64,000 bases of DNA from positions 8,147,624-8,211,623 of the forward strand of contig NC_052121.1 of the NCBI RefSeq assembly GCF_012273895.1. The letters are read 5' to 3'. The stretch is from Zerene cesonia (Eukaryota > Arthropoda > Insecta > Lepidoptera > Pieridae). Below are positions 31,928 through 45,479 of the stretch, piece after piece. Numbering within the stretch: the stretch's first letter is position 1; each line of letters opens with the position of its first letter. A program made the translations under genes and the position numbers. A model generated the notes under the pieces. The model was not told the origin of the DNA. It was given only the letters and a program-made list of their open reading frames with translations, and searched no databases.

Positions 31928-33482
31928 ACAGTTTTATCGTTTGTAGCAAAGTGACTAGTTTGTTTTTAATATTTGCCGACGAAGATTCGTATCTTGACAG
32001 CTTAAGTTAGTATAAATCAGAGCAAATACGTTTTGTTCAGACATCCTTCACTTATTGGTCATGTTGTTTGTAAATGATACGTGTAGTAAATTTTATTGAT
32101 TATATTGACAAGAACTATCTACAAACAGACAATACAGCACTCGATATTAAAAAAATTAATTGATACAGTCTGCACTTTTAACACTTGAATTTATCTAAGA
32201 CTATCATTTTTTGAATAAGTGTAATGAATGTCGTGAACGTCGTGCATAAACTAATGGTTCTTCTGACATATTTGTTAAATAACTTCTCATTGTTTTTCAC
32301 TAAATAAATTGCTGGGTATTTGAGAAATTGTAAACATATGGTATAAAAAAAGCGTGTAAAAATGGGATGTATGTAATAAAGAATGAATAGAAAACCGAGT
32401 CAGTCGCTACTATTATTATTTATTTGACGTCATAATCATGATGACCATTACCGTATTTTTTAATCGTAGGCTCTGTAATTTCTATACGATTTTCTAGCAA
32501 AAAACAAATGACGTTGATACGATGTATTTATATCACTTAAATACCGTATAAATTTTTTCAATGTTGAATTTGCTACATTGCATTTTATAATATTTATAGG
32601 AATATAATGTCTTCATGCATGATCTTTTTACTTTACTTCTCAACTTACATTTTATATTAAAGAACAAAACAAATTTTAATCGTCCCGGGTATTAAAAACA
32701 CTATATTGGATTACTATATGATATTACGTATTGGAAACCTTTTCTGGGCCAACAATTACGAGATCCCTAATTTTGAAGCATTGCGCATTTTTCATTATAA
32801 TTATATGTATTACACAACACAATCAACTTCCTTTGGATAAAGAGTGTAAATTAGCATCGATATTGAATACAATAAGCTATATTGTTCAGAATGTGCATTG
32901 TTGCCACGATCTATACCATTATAGGCAAAATCTTCGGTATTCAATAGCTGTATTCAAAACTTTTATGCTATAAAAGATAAGTTTAGCTAGAAGAGAATAG
33001 ATAATTAGTTGAAACTTTCGAACAGCAAAACAAAGCTTATCAAGGTAGTCGTGCTACGCAAACGCTTTTACAATCAGATAAAGTTTTAATAATGTTCACG
33101 CATCTTTTAAAATTTCATCAAAATCAAAAATAACATTTTATTTTTTACTATTTACTCGTTTCAAATTTTATATCAAATACATATAAGTAAAATTTATATA
33201 GTTCATAGCTGATACAGGTGCAACTGCTAATGAAAAATATTGCTATATTACACCTACATGTATCCTGTTACCCATACTTATCATGTAATGCTTATGTTAG
33301 ATAATTATTTTCTACAAAATTTGATCATCGACGCTCCTGGTGAGGGAGGTAACACAACAAATTTTATGTGACAGAATGACCAAACATTTATTTCAAACAA
33401 AAATAATTACTGCAATGAGTTTTCACTCACTTATCGAGCAACATCAGTAACATATCCAAAAAAAATAAAATCGAAATGATAA
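31928..33482. other. NOS upstream region
   Basis: AT-rich, no gene recognised. Contains a TGACGTCA at 32425-32432. This is the likely place for NOS proximal regulation if the predicted start at 31895 is right. Confidence 0.4.
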
Positions 33483-33810
33483 TGTATGTTTTTTTTTGTA
33501 CAGTCGGCAATGGAGCTGGTGGGACGCCTGATGGTAAGCGCTACCCCCGCCCATGAACATTTGGAGAGGCATAAAGTCCATTGCAGACCTTACGCCTCTA
33601 CAAATGGATTGCCGTGTTTATAAAGTGTTGTATGATCACATATGATCCTGTGGGATCCCATATATGATCCCACAGCTGGGACACAGTCCTCCTATGAGGG
33701 TTCAGGCCATAATCAATTTATTTCCTGCACGCTCGCCTGGACTCGAACCCTGACTTATCGATTTTGAAGTCCAAGGTTCTCATAATATGGTGATAACCAT
33801 CTTACATCTA
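33483..33810 (-). repeat. Composite interspersed repeat
   Basis: The left part, TGGTGGGACGCCTGATGGTA and AGCGCTACCCCCGCCCATGA, is the reverse of a motif shared with the repeats at 36250-36562 and 46441-46586. The right part has CCTGGACTCGAACCCTGA, B-box-like. Between them is an exact 10-bp inverted repeat, CTGTGGGATC/GATCCCACAG (33648-33675). Non-coding. Confidence 0.55.
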
Positions 33811-36249
33811 TTTGTTATAAACAAAATCGAATTTGTGTGACTTTTATAATGAAAAATTGCCACGTCACATCAATTGATAACTTTGTAATCCTTCATCATA
33901 TTTTAAAACAATTCGAACAACAATTAGTAACCAATAGCTAATAATAGAATAACGATATTGATAACAAGTATTAGTAAATATATGTTATAAAATAAAACAC
34001 GATCATTAATTGCGAAGCACGTGAGGCAAACCTTTATTTACACATTCTTGATACTCAAACAGCTGATTTCTTCAAGTGGTATATCAGAAAGCTGTACTTC
34101 GCTTTATGACAATATAATAAGCAAACTATGTTCCCTGGATGTAGGCCAAAATGCATAACAGTTACGACCAGACTTGCTTCGAAAATAGTGTGCACTGATC
34201 ATAAATGAAATTCTGTATGAGTAGATAAGTTCATTTTGTTTCTTTTATCATAAGCCAAATTTTATTTAACAGATGCCACCAGACTTGTTTCGAAAATAGT
34301 GTGTATTGATCATGAATAATATTTTAGTATAAGTAAATAAGAAAATTCATACACGATTTTTATGCTTTTCATTGGGAATTTGGAACTAAAATACTAAAAA
34401 ATACTTATTGTATTTGCATTTTTGATATTTTCGATCAGTGTAGGCTTCTGCAAATGCTGTTAAAGTAGTTAATTACCAGTTAAATTAATTAAGGTTTTAT
34501 TTTTAATCGTTCTAGCCTTTTAGACTCAATAAGACGTAGTAATTTTCATCTTCTTTTGATAATAACTAATTTTTTCCTGAAATCATTAAAAAACGCATGT
34601 AATCGCTGCTCCCTTTACCCCCAAAAAGCAATAAAATAAAACAATATACAAATCGATTATACTCACGCGTTTCTACATATTTGGCTATCTCAAATCAAAT
34701 ATTAACAAATCAAATAAACATAGCCGTCATTATAAGCTGATAGTAAATACAATCGTTATCGGTTGTGTAAACCCAGTTACCCCGTAGTCATGTGCTGTTT
34801 TAATAATATTTGAATAAAGTCATGCATTTGTTACCACTTTCGCGTCACTGTGTTTGCTTGTGCCCGGTGAAGCATCCTTATTTGATTAACTCAAACTCGT
34901 GCTCCAAACTTTTTATTCGTATCAAATTCTCTGAGTATGAAGAGATAGTTTTGTAGTAAATTACGACCGATTCGGGGCAACACTTTCTCATTGAATATCT
35001 CTAAAACCTAAATAATAAGTTAGATAAATGAGTATTTACAAATAGAACTAGAAAATATTTACGGCGCGAGCACAAAAAGTAACTTATCTCTTTAACAAAA
35101 AATCGGATGTTTATGAAAATGAATAATAAGTAATAAGGAATAAATTATATCGTTAATCAATAATGTGTGCGAAGTTGTCAATTAAATCATTTGTGGGACT
35201 TAAAATAAAATGGCCGGGAAGCTTCTTGATGCAGCGAAGCGAAGTGACTCAAGTGTTTGTATAAAATATGAACTTAGAACTCATTCAACTTTTGAATCAA
35301 TACTTAATCCTCTTAACCGATAAGATAGTCATTTGGAATTAGTGAAAATAGTTCCATAATATTGAAGAAAACTAATTATTATTAAATGCTTATAGCATAA
35401 AAAACCAAATATGCAATTAATCAAACATTTCTTATTTAATATAACTAATAGATACAATGGGTACTTGAAACAATACTAAATTATGATAAGCGTTGTTGAA
35501 ATTGGTCGAATTGCTCAAAGTCAATTAACGTCGCCTATATGATTTCTTTAGTATCAGAAGACCGAAACTTTAATGCATTTTGTTCCTTTAAAGGCTTTTT
35601 ATAGGCTAATATATCTATGTTTATAAGATAAATGCGTAATGAAGTAACATTACATTATAAATAAAATAGAAAAATTAACAACACTTGACAAATAACACTG
35701 ATACATACGCTACTTAGTATTTATTATATATCTTACGTTTGATTTTACGCGAGTATTATACATTTAGAGATTAAAGACTTTTTATTCATAGGCGATTTAT
35801 TAATTATATTTGAAATATGCCATCTGGATAGAATTTTACGCGTAATAATATACAAATTGCTATCGCAATAGGAGAGACGGAATTGTTTTTTCAAGTGCGT
35901 TTTAATTCGCTTGATAAGGACAAAACTCATTTTATAAAAGTTTAAATCGAAATCCCTCCAACTAAGGTGTTTTTAACACATTTGAATTTGCTTCACATAT
36001 ATGCTTTTATAAAAACTACTCCTTTAAATTAAATTTTGGCCCACTTTAAACGTACACATTTAATTCAAACTATCTACACTTATTAGGGATCAGTCAATAT
36101 ACCTCATGAGTTTATCTTATTATCCTGATTAGGATCGCGAGGATATTATTAAATTATACTTACGTATACTGAACATGTAAGGCAATATAGTTGATTTAAT
36201 CTTTCAATAAAGCGTGTTTTATTTTAACTAAATTTATTTTCTACATGAG
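33811..36249. other. Intergenic AT-rich DNA
   Basis: No gene recognised. Holds a local tandem duplication (34144-34345). Confidence 0.4.
34144..34345. repeat. Diverged two-copy tandem duplication of about 111 bp
   Basis: Both copies contain ACCAGACTTGYTTCGAAAAT followed by AGTGTGYAYTGATCAT, 111 bp apart, and share the preceding GCCAAA..AACAG and the following AGTA-ATAAG context. Confidence 0.75.
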
Positions 36250-36562
36250 GAAGTTGAGCACGCTTCAGCACGAATTGGCCCAGCTAGCACCGGGGAAGTA
36301 TCACAGCCCCACAGAAAACCAGCGTGGAATAGTGGCATGCCACTGTGTTTCGTACGGTGAAAGGGAGAGCTGGAGGCCTGTTTTCATTTCCTCATCCGTC
36401 TCAGTCCATTCCTTCTTTCCACTTGCCAATCCTTTCCTTCTCCCCTACTCCTTAATAGCAGGCAGCGTATCCGTAGAGGCACTACCTCTGCGATTGTTCA
36501 TGGGTGGTGGTGATCGCTTACCATCAAGCGAATCACCAGCCCAGTTGCCTGCTATGACTGAA
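36250..36562 (+). repeat. Interspersed repeat family copy (longest in window)
   Basis: Runs from about GCACGCTTCAGCACGAATTG to GTTGCCTGCTATGAC. The 3' part, GGTGGTGATCGCTTACCATC and AAGCGAATCACCAGCCCAGT, recurs at 46441-46586 and, reversed, at 47351-47476 and 33504-33610. It creates a 123-codon open frame that is not a gene. The family is common in Lepidoptera as I remember it; its class is unknown to me. Confidence 0.65.
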
Positions 36563-38305
36563 AAACCGTCCAGTTTCAATCGTTATATTTATAATCATAG
36601 TAGTCTAGCCACATAATTATAAAAGCGCTTTAAAATTCTATTTTCTACACAAGAGTATGTTTATTAAAATAAATTTACCGTAGTACTACCCACATATGAA
36701 AGCGGATCCACATATCACTAAGTCCTAAATTAAGCAGTTATCGATGCTTACAGACAAAAGGAATGAAATTTGAAACAAAAGGAAAATTAATATACAATTA
36801 CGATTAAAACGCGAAACAAATAAACTCGTAATACGTACTTGGCGACAACTTCACTGCGATATAATTATTGAGTAACAAAATGAATTAATTTAATCTTAAT
36901 TAATAACTTTATTTGGCTTAATGGCTTTGTCATTGTTATAATTATTTGCTTTACGGCGATCGTAATTTCAGTTGAAGTTATGAACTAATTAATTATTGTT
37001 TATTTGGCAACGTGTATTAGACTAACAGATTAAACTAGTAACTTAACTTCTACATAGATAATAATAATACCTTAAAATTTTAATAATCAGTAGATTTTTA
37101 GTGGAACCAAACAGAAGCAATAATTTCTGAAATAAATTTTGACATTTAAAAGTAAAAAAAAACATGTAAAAATGTAAAACTACAGGAATAATAATTATTA
37201 TTATTATGAAAAAAGTACGTAAAACAATATTCGCTTAATCTATGGAAACACTTCTCAGGCTGAATGATACGCTATCAAAGCCTCATGCTCGATGAATATT
37301 AATAAAAACGTTAATCGCGTGTAATGTAAACGCGCCGTATCAACAAGATTTTATTTAGGGAATTTAGGTTATACAATCAAAAATTATTTATTAACATAGA
37401 ACACATCTCAATCTATTAACGCATAGCCCAAACTACTGGACCAATCGAGCTGAAATTTGGAATACAAATAGGCATGATGTTACCCAACAAGAGAATTAAA
37501 TAGGGGATACAATTTTGTACCATGAAAATTAATTTGCTTGTATGATACAAGCGACGTTGCGGCAACAGCTAGTGTATTAGTAGAAAGCATTTATACAAGC
37601 TTTGAAAACATTGCTAAAAAATTCAAATTTAAAATTAGTGTATAAAAGACCAACATGTGTCGGACTGATACATAAATTGTATGATTAAAAGGTTCGTTTA
37701 CAAGATTAACTGCCTGTTAATAATTTGCTATTAAAAATATGCACAATGGATGTTTTTAACTGCACGGCCATCAACACCAAGTGATAATGGCTGATAAAAA
37801 TAAGCCAAAAATAACCTGCGCCGGAAACAAAGAACGTATATTTTCATATTTGTGTAACTGGACTGTGTATAATGGCTATATGTTACAACAATGATTTATG
37901 AATGAGGTCGCAAAATCATGGACTTTCCTTGCTATTCTATTATCTTTAATATATGTTATTTACATTCACTAGTTAGCAGCTAGTTAGACACTTGGACATT
38001 ACTTGGTTTTGTGGTTATTTGGTAAAGGAAAATAAAAATGGACGTGAAATGGGAACATGGGAATGGGAACTTCTTAATTTAATGACACAAATGTTGTTCA
38101 TTCGAAATGTCCTCTATTTGTTTACTGCTATGATGATTTATTTTAACTTTTAGATACAGGCAATGCAAAAATGCAATTAAGGTCGTATACCTAATGCGAA
38201 AATCAGCTTGGCAACTGGAGCGTAAAATTGTTAATTTTACAAGAGGTTACCAACTAGAACCGCAACATCGGAATTTCAACGTAGCAAGGAAATATTTTTT
38301 TTTTT
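36563..38305. other. Intergenic AT-rich DNA
   Basis: No gene recognised. Contains one decayed Lep1-like fragment (37411-37573). Confidence 0.4.
37411..37573 (+). mobile_element. Decayed Lep1-like fragment
   Basis: CTACTGGACCAATCGAGCTG then AAATTTGGAATACAAATAGG, ending GCGACGTTGCGGCAACAGCT-AGT. The middle and end follow the Lep1-like layout but the start is lost. Confidence 0.5.
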
Positions 38306-38438
38306 ACATGTGGATAGCATCAGAACTGCTGTGTCGGTGAATCGGTGTATCGGTGAATAACATGGTGAGGAAACATCACGCTCGACGTGTGACATCTGCC
38401 AACGAGCGCTTGGCCAACGTGGATAGTTATGGCCGGTT
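38306..38438 (+). repeat. Interspersed repeat fragment
   Basis: GGTGAATAACATGGTGAGGA then CTGCCAACGAGCGCTTGGCC and GTGGATAGTTATGGCC. The order of these motifs matches a widespread lepidopteran repeat as I remember it. Single copy in this window. Confidence 0.5.
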
Positions 38439-41400
38439 AATTATGTAAATAACTTTCTTCCATATTTGCATATTACTTTAATTGAGCTAAGCGTAAACTT
38501 GTATAATTATGGGGATTTATATTGATATTTCTTTTAATGCTTTAAGAATTACTCCATATAAAATGTGCTCAATATAATTTTTCAGAGAAATATATATATT
38601 TCTTAATGAACAATTTAGGACCATTGATTTTAAATCATACTATGGACCCTACCATATGTTAATAATCATAATTTTACATATCGATTCTCATGAATACATG
38701 TTGTATTACAGCAAATGGTTTTCGCTAATTCCCAACAATCATCACAGTAACCATTGTTTTTTTGTTCTTGCGCATTCAGTCTGTGTTGTCATCAATGCAT
38801 TTGAAAATATTTCCTTTTCAACACACTTCAACAAAAGTAGATTCTCAATTCTACTATATTTGTATTTGAATAATACAAAAATTACAAAAATCGCACTCGA
38901 AAAGATTTTTATTTACAGATATATCTGTAGCTTGTTTCTTCAGTGGATAACTAATATTGTGAGATGAGTATTATGAGATATTTTCAAACTTGAACAGCAG
39001 ATCGGAAGAGGGTAATTCATTCATCCTGGTCTTGCGCCTGATCTCGCTACGATCGTATCAGATTTTCCAACACACCGAATCACAATAGTGGCGCCATAGG
39101 AAGTACACCTGTATGCATCTTTGTATTATCTTGAGCGGGTTTGGCTGTAAAGACTTAATACTTTTAAATCTATAGAACTTTCTACGATAAAAGAACTGTC
39201 CAACAAAAAAAAAATCGTTCAATTTAAAAAGCAAACTTTTCAGTTGTATTATAGTAGTATATAGATTAATTGTTGTATAAATTTCTAACAAGCCATCACC
39301 GTAATATATATGTTAGATTCATATTTCATATATGAAGATAGACAGTACATGAAACTTTACACTACACCGTTATTGCTCCTATTTCATAAAAATATCCCGA
39401 AAGTACTATTAAAATGGCCAAAAATATTTGTGCATTAATTAATAATTCCTCCCCAACCTTTTTCTGTTCAATTGGTAAATGAATATTTATAGAACAAATG
39501 AAATAAGAGAGATTTCTTAACTTTCCGAATATTAATGCCTTGCTTGGAGCTCGAAAAAGTCTACAGACTTTCGTAATTAATATCACGAGACAGCTACAAA
39601 GGTACATAGAGTAAATATTTAACAGATCTTACGGTAAGAAGTTCAGGATAAACGCAGCAATATGACAATAAATATAATATTTTATACGAATAAAAATAAC
39701 TCCAAGTCTATCCAAGTCTATGTTCCAAGCTTTGTAGACAGGAACAGGATAGGAAATTGCTTTAAATTTGTTGTTTATTTTTTGAAAATTGTGTAATATT
39801 CTCTGCTTGCCAAGAAGATATGTAAACTCTTTCAACGACTATGTTTTAATACAATATTCCAACAAAACCACCTATTCTACATTTTATATTTCACATCATA
39901 AAAAATACAAACTGTACCGAGTGGTCTTTCGAGCAAAAGCAAGTATTTCAAACTCAAACTATTATTTATTCAATTGCGTTAAAGAGTAGCAAATATACAT
40001 CTATACATTCTAACAAACCTTCGTTTATATAATAAACAGTAAATAAGTATTCAAATTTCAAACTTCTCGTTCTGAGAAGTTTCATCTGTGCTCCAATTTA
40101 CGTACCGCAATATCAACTTGATTTGAAAAGAAACATATAGTCCAAAGTACCCATATGCAAGATGGTTCACAACGTATTAATATAAATGTTACGTACGTAT
40201 GTACTGACATGCATATTAAAACAAAATTACACAATTCACGAATCAAATATCCCAAAAGGACATACAGTTATTGTATGTTTACCATATTTTTTTACAATAT
40301 CAAGCAAATAAAAATATATTTATTTGTCAAATACTTAATTTGCCCTATAGTCTATACACGCCGCTATACACTCCAATGCCATTTATATATAAAGTACTCA
40401 TTTATATATAACTGCTGCCGATTACATAATTTTGAGAAGAAACTAAGACTCAGTAGTCATAGTATAAAGTATACAGTTTTGAGATTAAAAATTAGTTATC
40501 CTCATTGATGGTTTAATTAGCACAATTTCTAGGAAGAATGCATTGATATTATTGACGTCCAGCAATAGAAACATTTGGTTTGACCAACATTGTTAAATCA
40601 AGTTTAACACAACTCAAACAATAAAGGAATAGACAGCGAAATCGAAACAAAATAATTTATTTTAAGCACAACCATAATTATTAGCATAAAGATTACTTCA
40701 ATGCATCCAAATGTTTAACAAGAGGCACTAATGCTGTGTTCAGAGTAAATTAAATTCAAAGTAAACACACGTTACGGTTTGCTATTATGATACTTTTAAA
40801 GCAGAATGATAAACAGCCGCCTTGTGACTTCAAATGTAAATATAACCGAGTAACAACAATGCGTCATAATTTATTTAATTACATATTACCCACTTATCTA
40901 CTTTCTATGTGATTTAACTGGCAGAAAAATTATATGCGTGCACTTTTATTGTTTTCTTTATTAATAAAAAATAAACTAAGTGTTTTAAGGACTGCTAATA
41001 CATCATCAAATTTATTTATTTTAACCATAAACAAACAATTTCGATAATTTAACATTCATCCTGCAATCGTAATAAACACATAATATTTTCGATATAATCA
41101 GTATCGATCAGTATTGAATCTATTATTTGCACTGGAAAGCAACATACGTAACATTAACCCAATACAACATTAATATATGGCAACCTTATTATATGGTGAA
41201 AAAATGGCAACATTAAATTATTTACCTAGCCTCACTTTTCCATTCATGAAGAGCTATCAACCCAATACCGAGAACATGTAATTCTCTCATGAAGCGACCT
41301 TTCCATTCATTCTTGTCACTCCAAAGCAGTCATAAATTTCAGCCACAAAATATGTAATTCATACGTATTTGCATAACATACATACATACTCTAGTATGAT

Positions 41401-42472
41401 TATTTAGAGAGAAAGAACATTTCGCAACGTTGGCCGAATACAAAATTAATGTTTAACAACCACAGCACTTTACGAATTGCACGTACGAATGCATAACATG
41501 CCGCCTTTTTTTCGAAGTACGACATACACTGAAGTCTCGAAAGATATGTCTGTGGATTGCAGATTTTATGCAGAATTTAATTGGATGCCATATGTTTGAT
41601 GTTCTACACCTGGATCATATTTTACCTCAAATGTACTCTCGTGTATTGTTAATTACTAATTACTATGATTATATTCGACTGTATTAGATTTAAATTAGAA
41701 TAATATAAACACAGTTAATAAGATCGTAATCTTTCTTATAAACATTCCTAATTAAGGCAAATAAATAATGCGACATTTTTTAAGATTAAGTTTATTTCAA
41801 AAATAGCACCACATGACTTTCCTTGGTAACAGTACATTATATAAATCGAATCTAAAGATTCATCATGATGTAAAAACGTCAGGTTATAACACCAACTCTT
41901 TAATTCTAACTTTAGTAAAAAATAAATTTGGCAAAGAAATGAGATTATGACCATAACATTAAAATCAATGGAACGTTCTAACGGCACTTAACAATTAGCC
42001 AATGGCCTCGTTTGCTGCTAGTAAGCAATAAGCATATCTTCTTTTCTACGAAATCGTGTAATTTACCGGTCAATACTCCGTAGCAGAACTGTTAAAAGCT
42101 TTATATAGCGTTTCGTGATAGTGCAAATTGTAAAAGGAAAGGGTTTATTGAAAAAACTTATTGCAAATTCAAATAATAGGTTGTATGTTCTTAGTTTGCC
42201 TTTTATAAGTTTGTTTTTTATTTTAATGGAAAAAGCATAAACAGATTAAAATTCTATATTCAACTCACGTTTCGTTGCATAATTAATTACGCTAAAGTCG
42301 AGTGTCAATTTATGAATTTCTGTGTGGATTTTTGACATTTCAATCTGAACTATAAAAACTCATAAATAAATAAACATTATTTTATCCATGTAAGGTAGGT
42401 AAAGCCAAAGCATGCAGTTTAGAAATTTTCAATTTAAATAATAACAAAATTTTAAAAATATTTAATTGTATT
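38439..42472. other. Intergenic AT-rich DNA
   Basis: About 4 kb with many short open frames rich in I, L, Y and F, as expected of AT-rich non-coding DNA. No gene, RNA gene or known repeat recognised. Confidence 0.4.
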
Positions 42473-42598
42473 ATTAGAAAGACAATTTCTATGACAGAAA
42501 TGATCGGGATTTTTTTAAATTTGTTATTATGTTTTAAAAATAATGACAAATTAAAAAAAAATACCGATCATTTCTGTCATAAAAATTGTCTTTCTAAT
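42473..42598. repeat. Near-perfect 126-bp foldback (MITE-like)
   Basis: Arms begin ATTAGAAAGACAATTT and end AAATTGTCTTTCTAAT, and pair along more than 50 bp through TATGACAGAAATGATCGG, with few mismatches and a small centre near 42530. Such intact palindromes are usually young MITEs or foldback elements. A transcribed copy would form a long perfect hairpin. Confidence 0.85.
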
Positions 42599-45178
42599 TT
42601 GCTGTCAAAAGTAAATCATTTTTCTTTAACCCATTACCAATCGCATTAGTTTAGAATCGTTTGTATTAACTTGCATGCCTTTTTTAAAGATTTAATGGCT
42701 TGGTTACGAGACCTTTAAGCACTTGCATGCCTAATATAAAATTGCGTTTTAAATCCGAAAATTTATTAAAAAATATATCAGCATTGCTAGCAAAAAGAAT
42801 TGTGTATCAACAGATTTCGGTTCTTAAAAAAATTATAAATAAAAAAGTAAAATACAAAATTAATCACCTTATATTTCAAAATTGGAACATTCGAGCTGTG
42901 TAGTCGCTGTGTATCGATTAATAAGCGAATCAAGCCTTTGGGGATTAAAGATAGAGCACGCGTCGATTTTGCATAATAGAGACCCGTTTATTTTTATCCT
43001 GTAATAAGTACGATACTTATATTTTGGTTGTAGAGTTGTTTTAGTTAAATAACATAAAAATTTCTGTTACATTCCTTTATTGCGCTAGTGACGTTTATTC
43101 ATAGATTATTATAATTGTCATAACTTTCAAGTAATAATTTTGTTAGGCCCATAAAGTGAGGAAGAATTTTAAGTATTTGAAAAAATCAAAATCTATGAGT
43201 ATCCACGCTTCAGTCCAAAGTATAAAAGTTATCCCGAATATTTCTGGTTAGCTTAAAATATTATATTATATATGGGCAAAACTCAACGTAAGATTTGTAT
43301 GCTTGAATGAACATTTAAAATATTAACCTGGTAATAACCTCTCATAAAAGTAAATAGCCAAATTGTTTCAGGAGAGTAATTCAAACAAAATACTTTGTTC
43401 CTAACCGACCTTTAAAACTTTATGTTTGCCGAAACATTATTCTCAAACTTGGAACAAATTCCTTTTACCTACAAAGAATATATTCGCAACTAAAAAATGT
43501 AAGCTTAAGAAAATAAATTTGGACTCGTTTCACCGTATCACATGCCGGCATTTGTCTTTTTCCAAACTAAAAAGACATAAGTTTTCTACGTCATTTAAAT
43601 TATAGGAGAGTTAGAAAAGTTCAGTACGAAAGAAATTCAAATGCAGAAGCAATTACATCTTTAAATTTATGACAAGTTTGCAATGAATAAGTGATGCGAG
43701 ATACTTGTGATGTTAATAGAGAAATTATTAACTCTCTCACAGTTTATACTTTGAAAGTTGGAGCGTTTGAATTTATCAACGATTGTCTTCTAACAAGTTA
43801 TTTTTGTATCGATTTACTGAAGATGACGATATTGATTCAGTTGTTAGCAGTTGTCATGTAAAATAGAAAATATTAAGATCGTTTATTTATTAGTGCTACA
43901 TATCCGTATGTATTTTTCATACATAATATGTAATTATGCGTCTACATCGTTTAGTAAGCTCTGCCAAAACTAGGATCAGAAAATGGTAGCATATGTCATT
44001 TCGATGTCCAGGTTTATTTATAGATCCAGTGTGAGGAATCGTAAGTATACTCCTAGCAAAATAAGCTCGGCCAGTCTTTCTCCGACTGGTGCATTAAATT
44101 ACAGGAACAATAAAGTCAAAATTAATACCAGAAAATCAATTTCAGTCACGCATATCTGACAATAACAAATAGATACATTGTCATACGATTGCCAAGCAAT
44201 TCCGCTACCAACTGAGTCTTACCGCACACACTTGCGGTCGGCGAGGGCGGTTACAAATGCTTTAATATAACATAGAATAAATTCCTTTGAAAGGCGATTG
44301 TGCACGTCAAGCATAAGGCATTAGAACTCTTTGTTTCATTGTTTTCTAGAATTCATGTGATGTTTTTAAATTGAAGCTACAAATCTATAAATAGTTTAAT
44401 TATTGTTATAGTGAAACTCCCATATTTGGCATGTATTTTCATAGATATTAGAATATTCTAAATATGCTTTACTTCTATCAGAAATACTCAAACTGCACTG
44501 GACTTTCTCCATGTTCGATATTATTGTAGATTTTAGTCTTTAAATTCAGTTTTGAACTGTTTACTTCACACAGATTCTTTTAAATTGGCCGTTTTAATGA
44601 AATCGTTCTAAATCACTTTTTATGAGATAGTTTTAATCGTATCTTATTACTTTTTATCTAAGTTAAGCTTAATCATTTTTAACAAGCTTTTATATTAGCT
44701 TCACCTGTATGTCTTTTAGGCTTGATTTTACCCCTTAAACACGCGACTTTTAACTACTACTTACTACTACTACTTCAAGGGCGCACCGACCGGATCTTAG
44801 CCTTCAATACCAAAAGTCTCCTGGTATCGCGCCCTGGTGTTGTGATCTTCAACTTGAAGAATGTCCGAAGAGAAACTTGAAAGGATCGGTAACAATACAA
44901 TAATTTTTAGTTGAGTTAATCGTATTACCCTGATTAGTATCGCCAAAATTAAATAAATGAATCCCTTGCGTATACTCTATATACAAGTTAGTGAGAAAAT
45001 TTAGTTGATTCTAGAATAGAATGAAGTCCTTTATCCTCTTTTAAAACGTAACGTAAAACAACGTAAAACGATGATGTACGACTAGAACTAGACACAAAAG
45101 CAATAAATATGGTTGTATTGGCGTACTATCAAGACAAGACAAGGACACTACATTCATAGGATTTGTATAAAATACCAT
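42599..45178. other. Intergenic AT-rich DNA
   Basis: No gene recognised. A degenerate tRNA A-box-like TCAGTTGGTAGCGG lies on the minus strand near 44200-44216 without a B box, so it is not called as a tRNA or SINE. Confidence 0.35.
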
Positions 45179-45272
45179 ACTATTATAATATGCACCCTCG
45201 TACCTCTTTCTTACTTATTTTGACAGCGTTTCACCTGACAGCATAGGAAAACATTTGAGCAGTAAATATTTT

Positions 45273-45479
45273 ATGGCGAAGCTTTTATCAATTTGTATTT
45301 TTATCGTAGTGTGTTCTGTTTATTGCATCGGTAAAGGAAATATGTACCTATACGCAATTTGACAAGATATCAAACTGAACTCTCAACTAAAAAACTACAT
45401 TTTTTATATTTTAGTGAAAATAACGCGTAAAATTTATGCACAAATTATGCAAAAACGGATAATGTTGCATGTTGAATAA
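45273..45479 (+). CDS. Tentative two-exon gene for a 40-residue secreted peptide
   Basis: I do not recognise this peptide. Exon 1 (45273-45330) encodes MAKLLSICIFIVVCSVYCI, a clean signal-peptide shape, and stops at a donor G|GTAAAG. An 84-bp intron ends TTTTTATATTTTAG; exon 2 (45415-45479) continues in frame as VKITRKIYAQIMQKRIMLHV-E and a TAA. The mature part would be about 21 residues, basic and possibly amphipathic, like small insect effector peptides. A TATA-like TATTATAATA is at 45180-45189, about 90 bp before the ATG. Against it: AT-rich DNA often yields short hydrophobic frames, the splice is predicted only from motifs, and without splicing the frame ends after 29 residues. Confidence 0.25.

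Noticed and set aside
36245..36616. 123-codon plus-strand open frame
   Set aside because: It lies almost wholly inside an interspersed repeat with related copies at 46441-46586, 47351-47476 and 33504-33610.
44170..44260. Possible tRNA or tRNA-derived SINE on the minus strand
   Set aside because: Only an A-box-like TCAGTTGGTAGCGG is visible; there is no B box and no cloverleaf arms at the right spacing.
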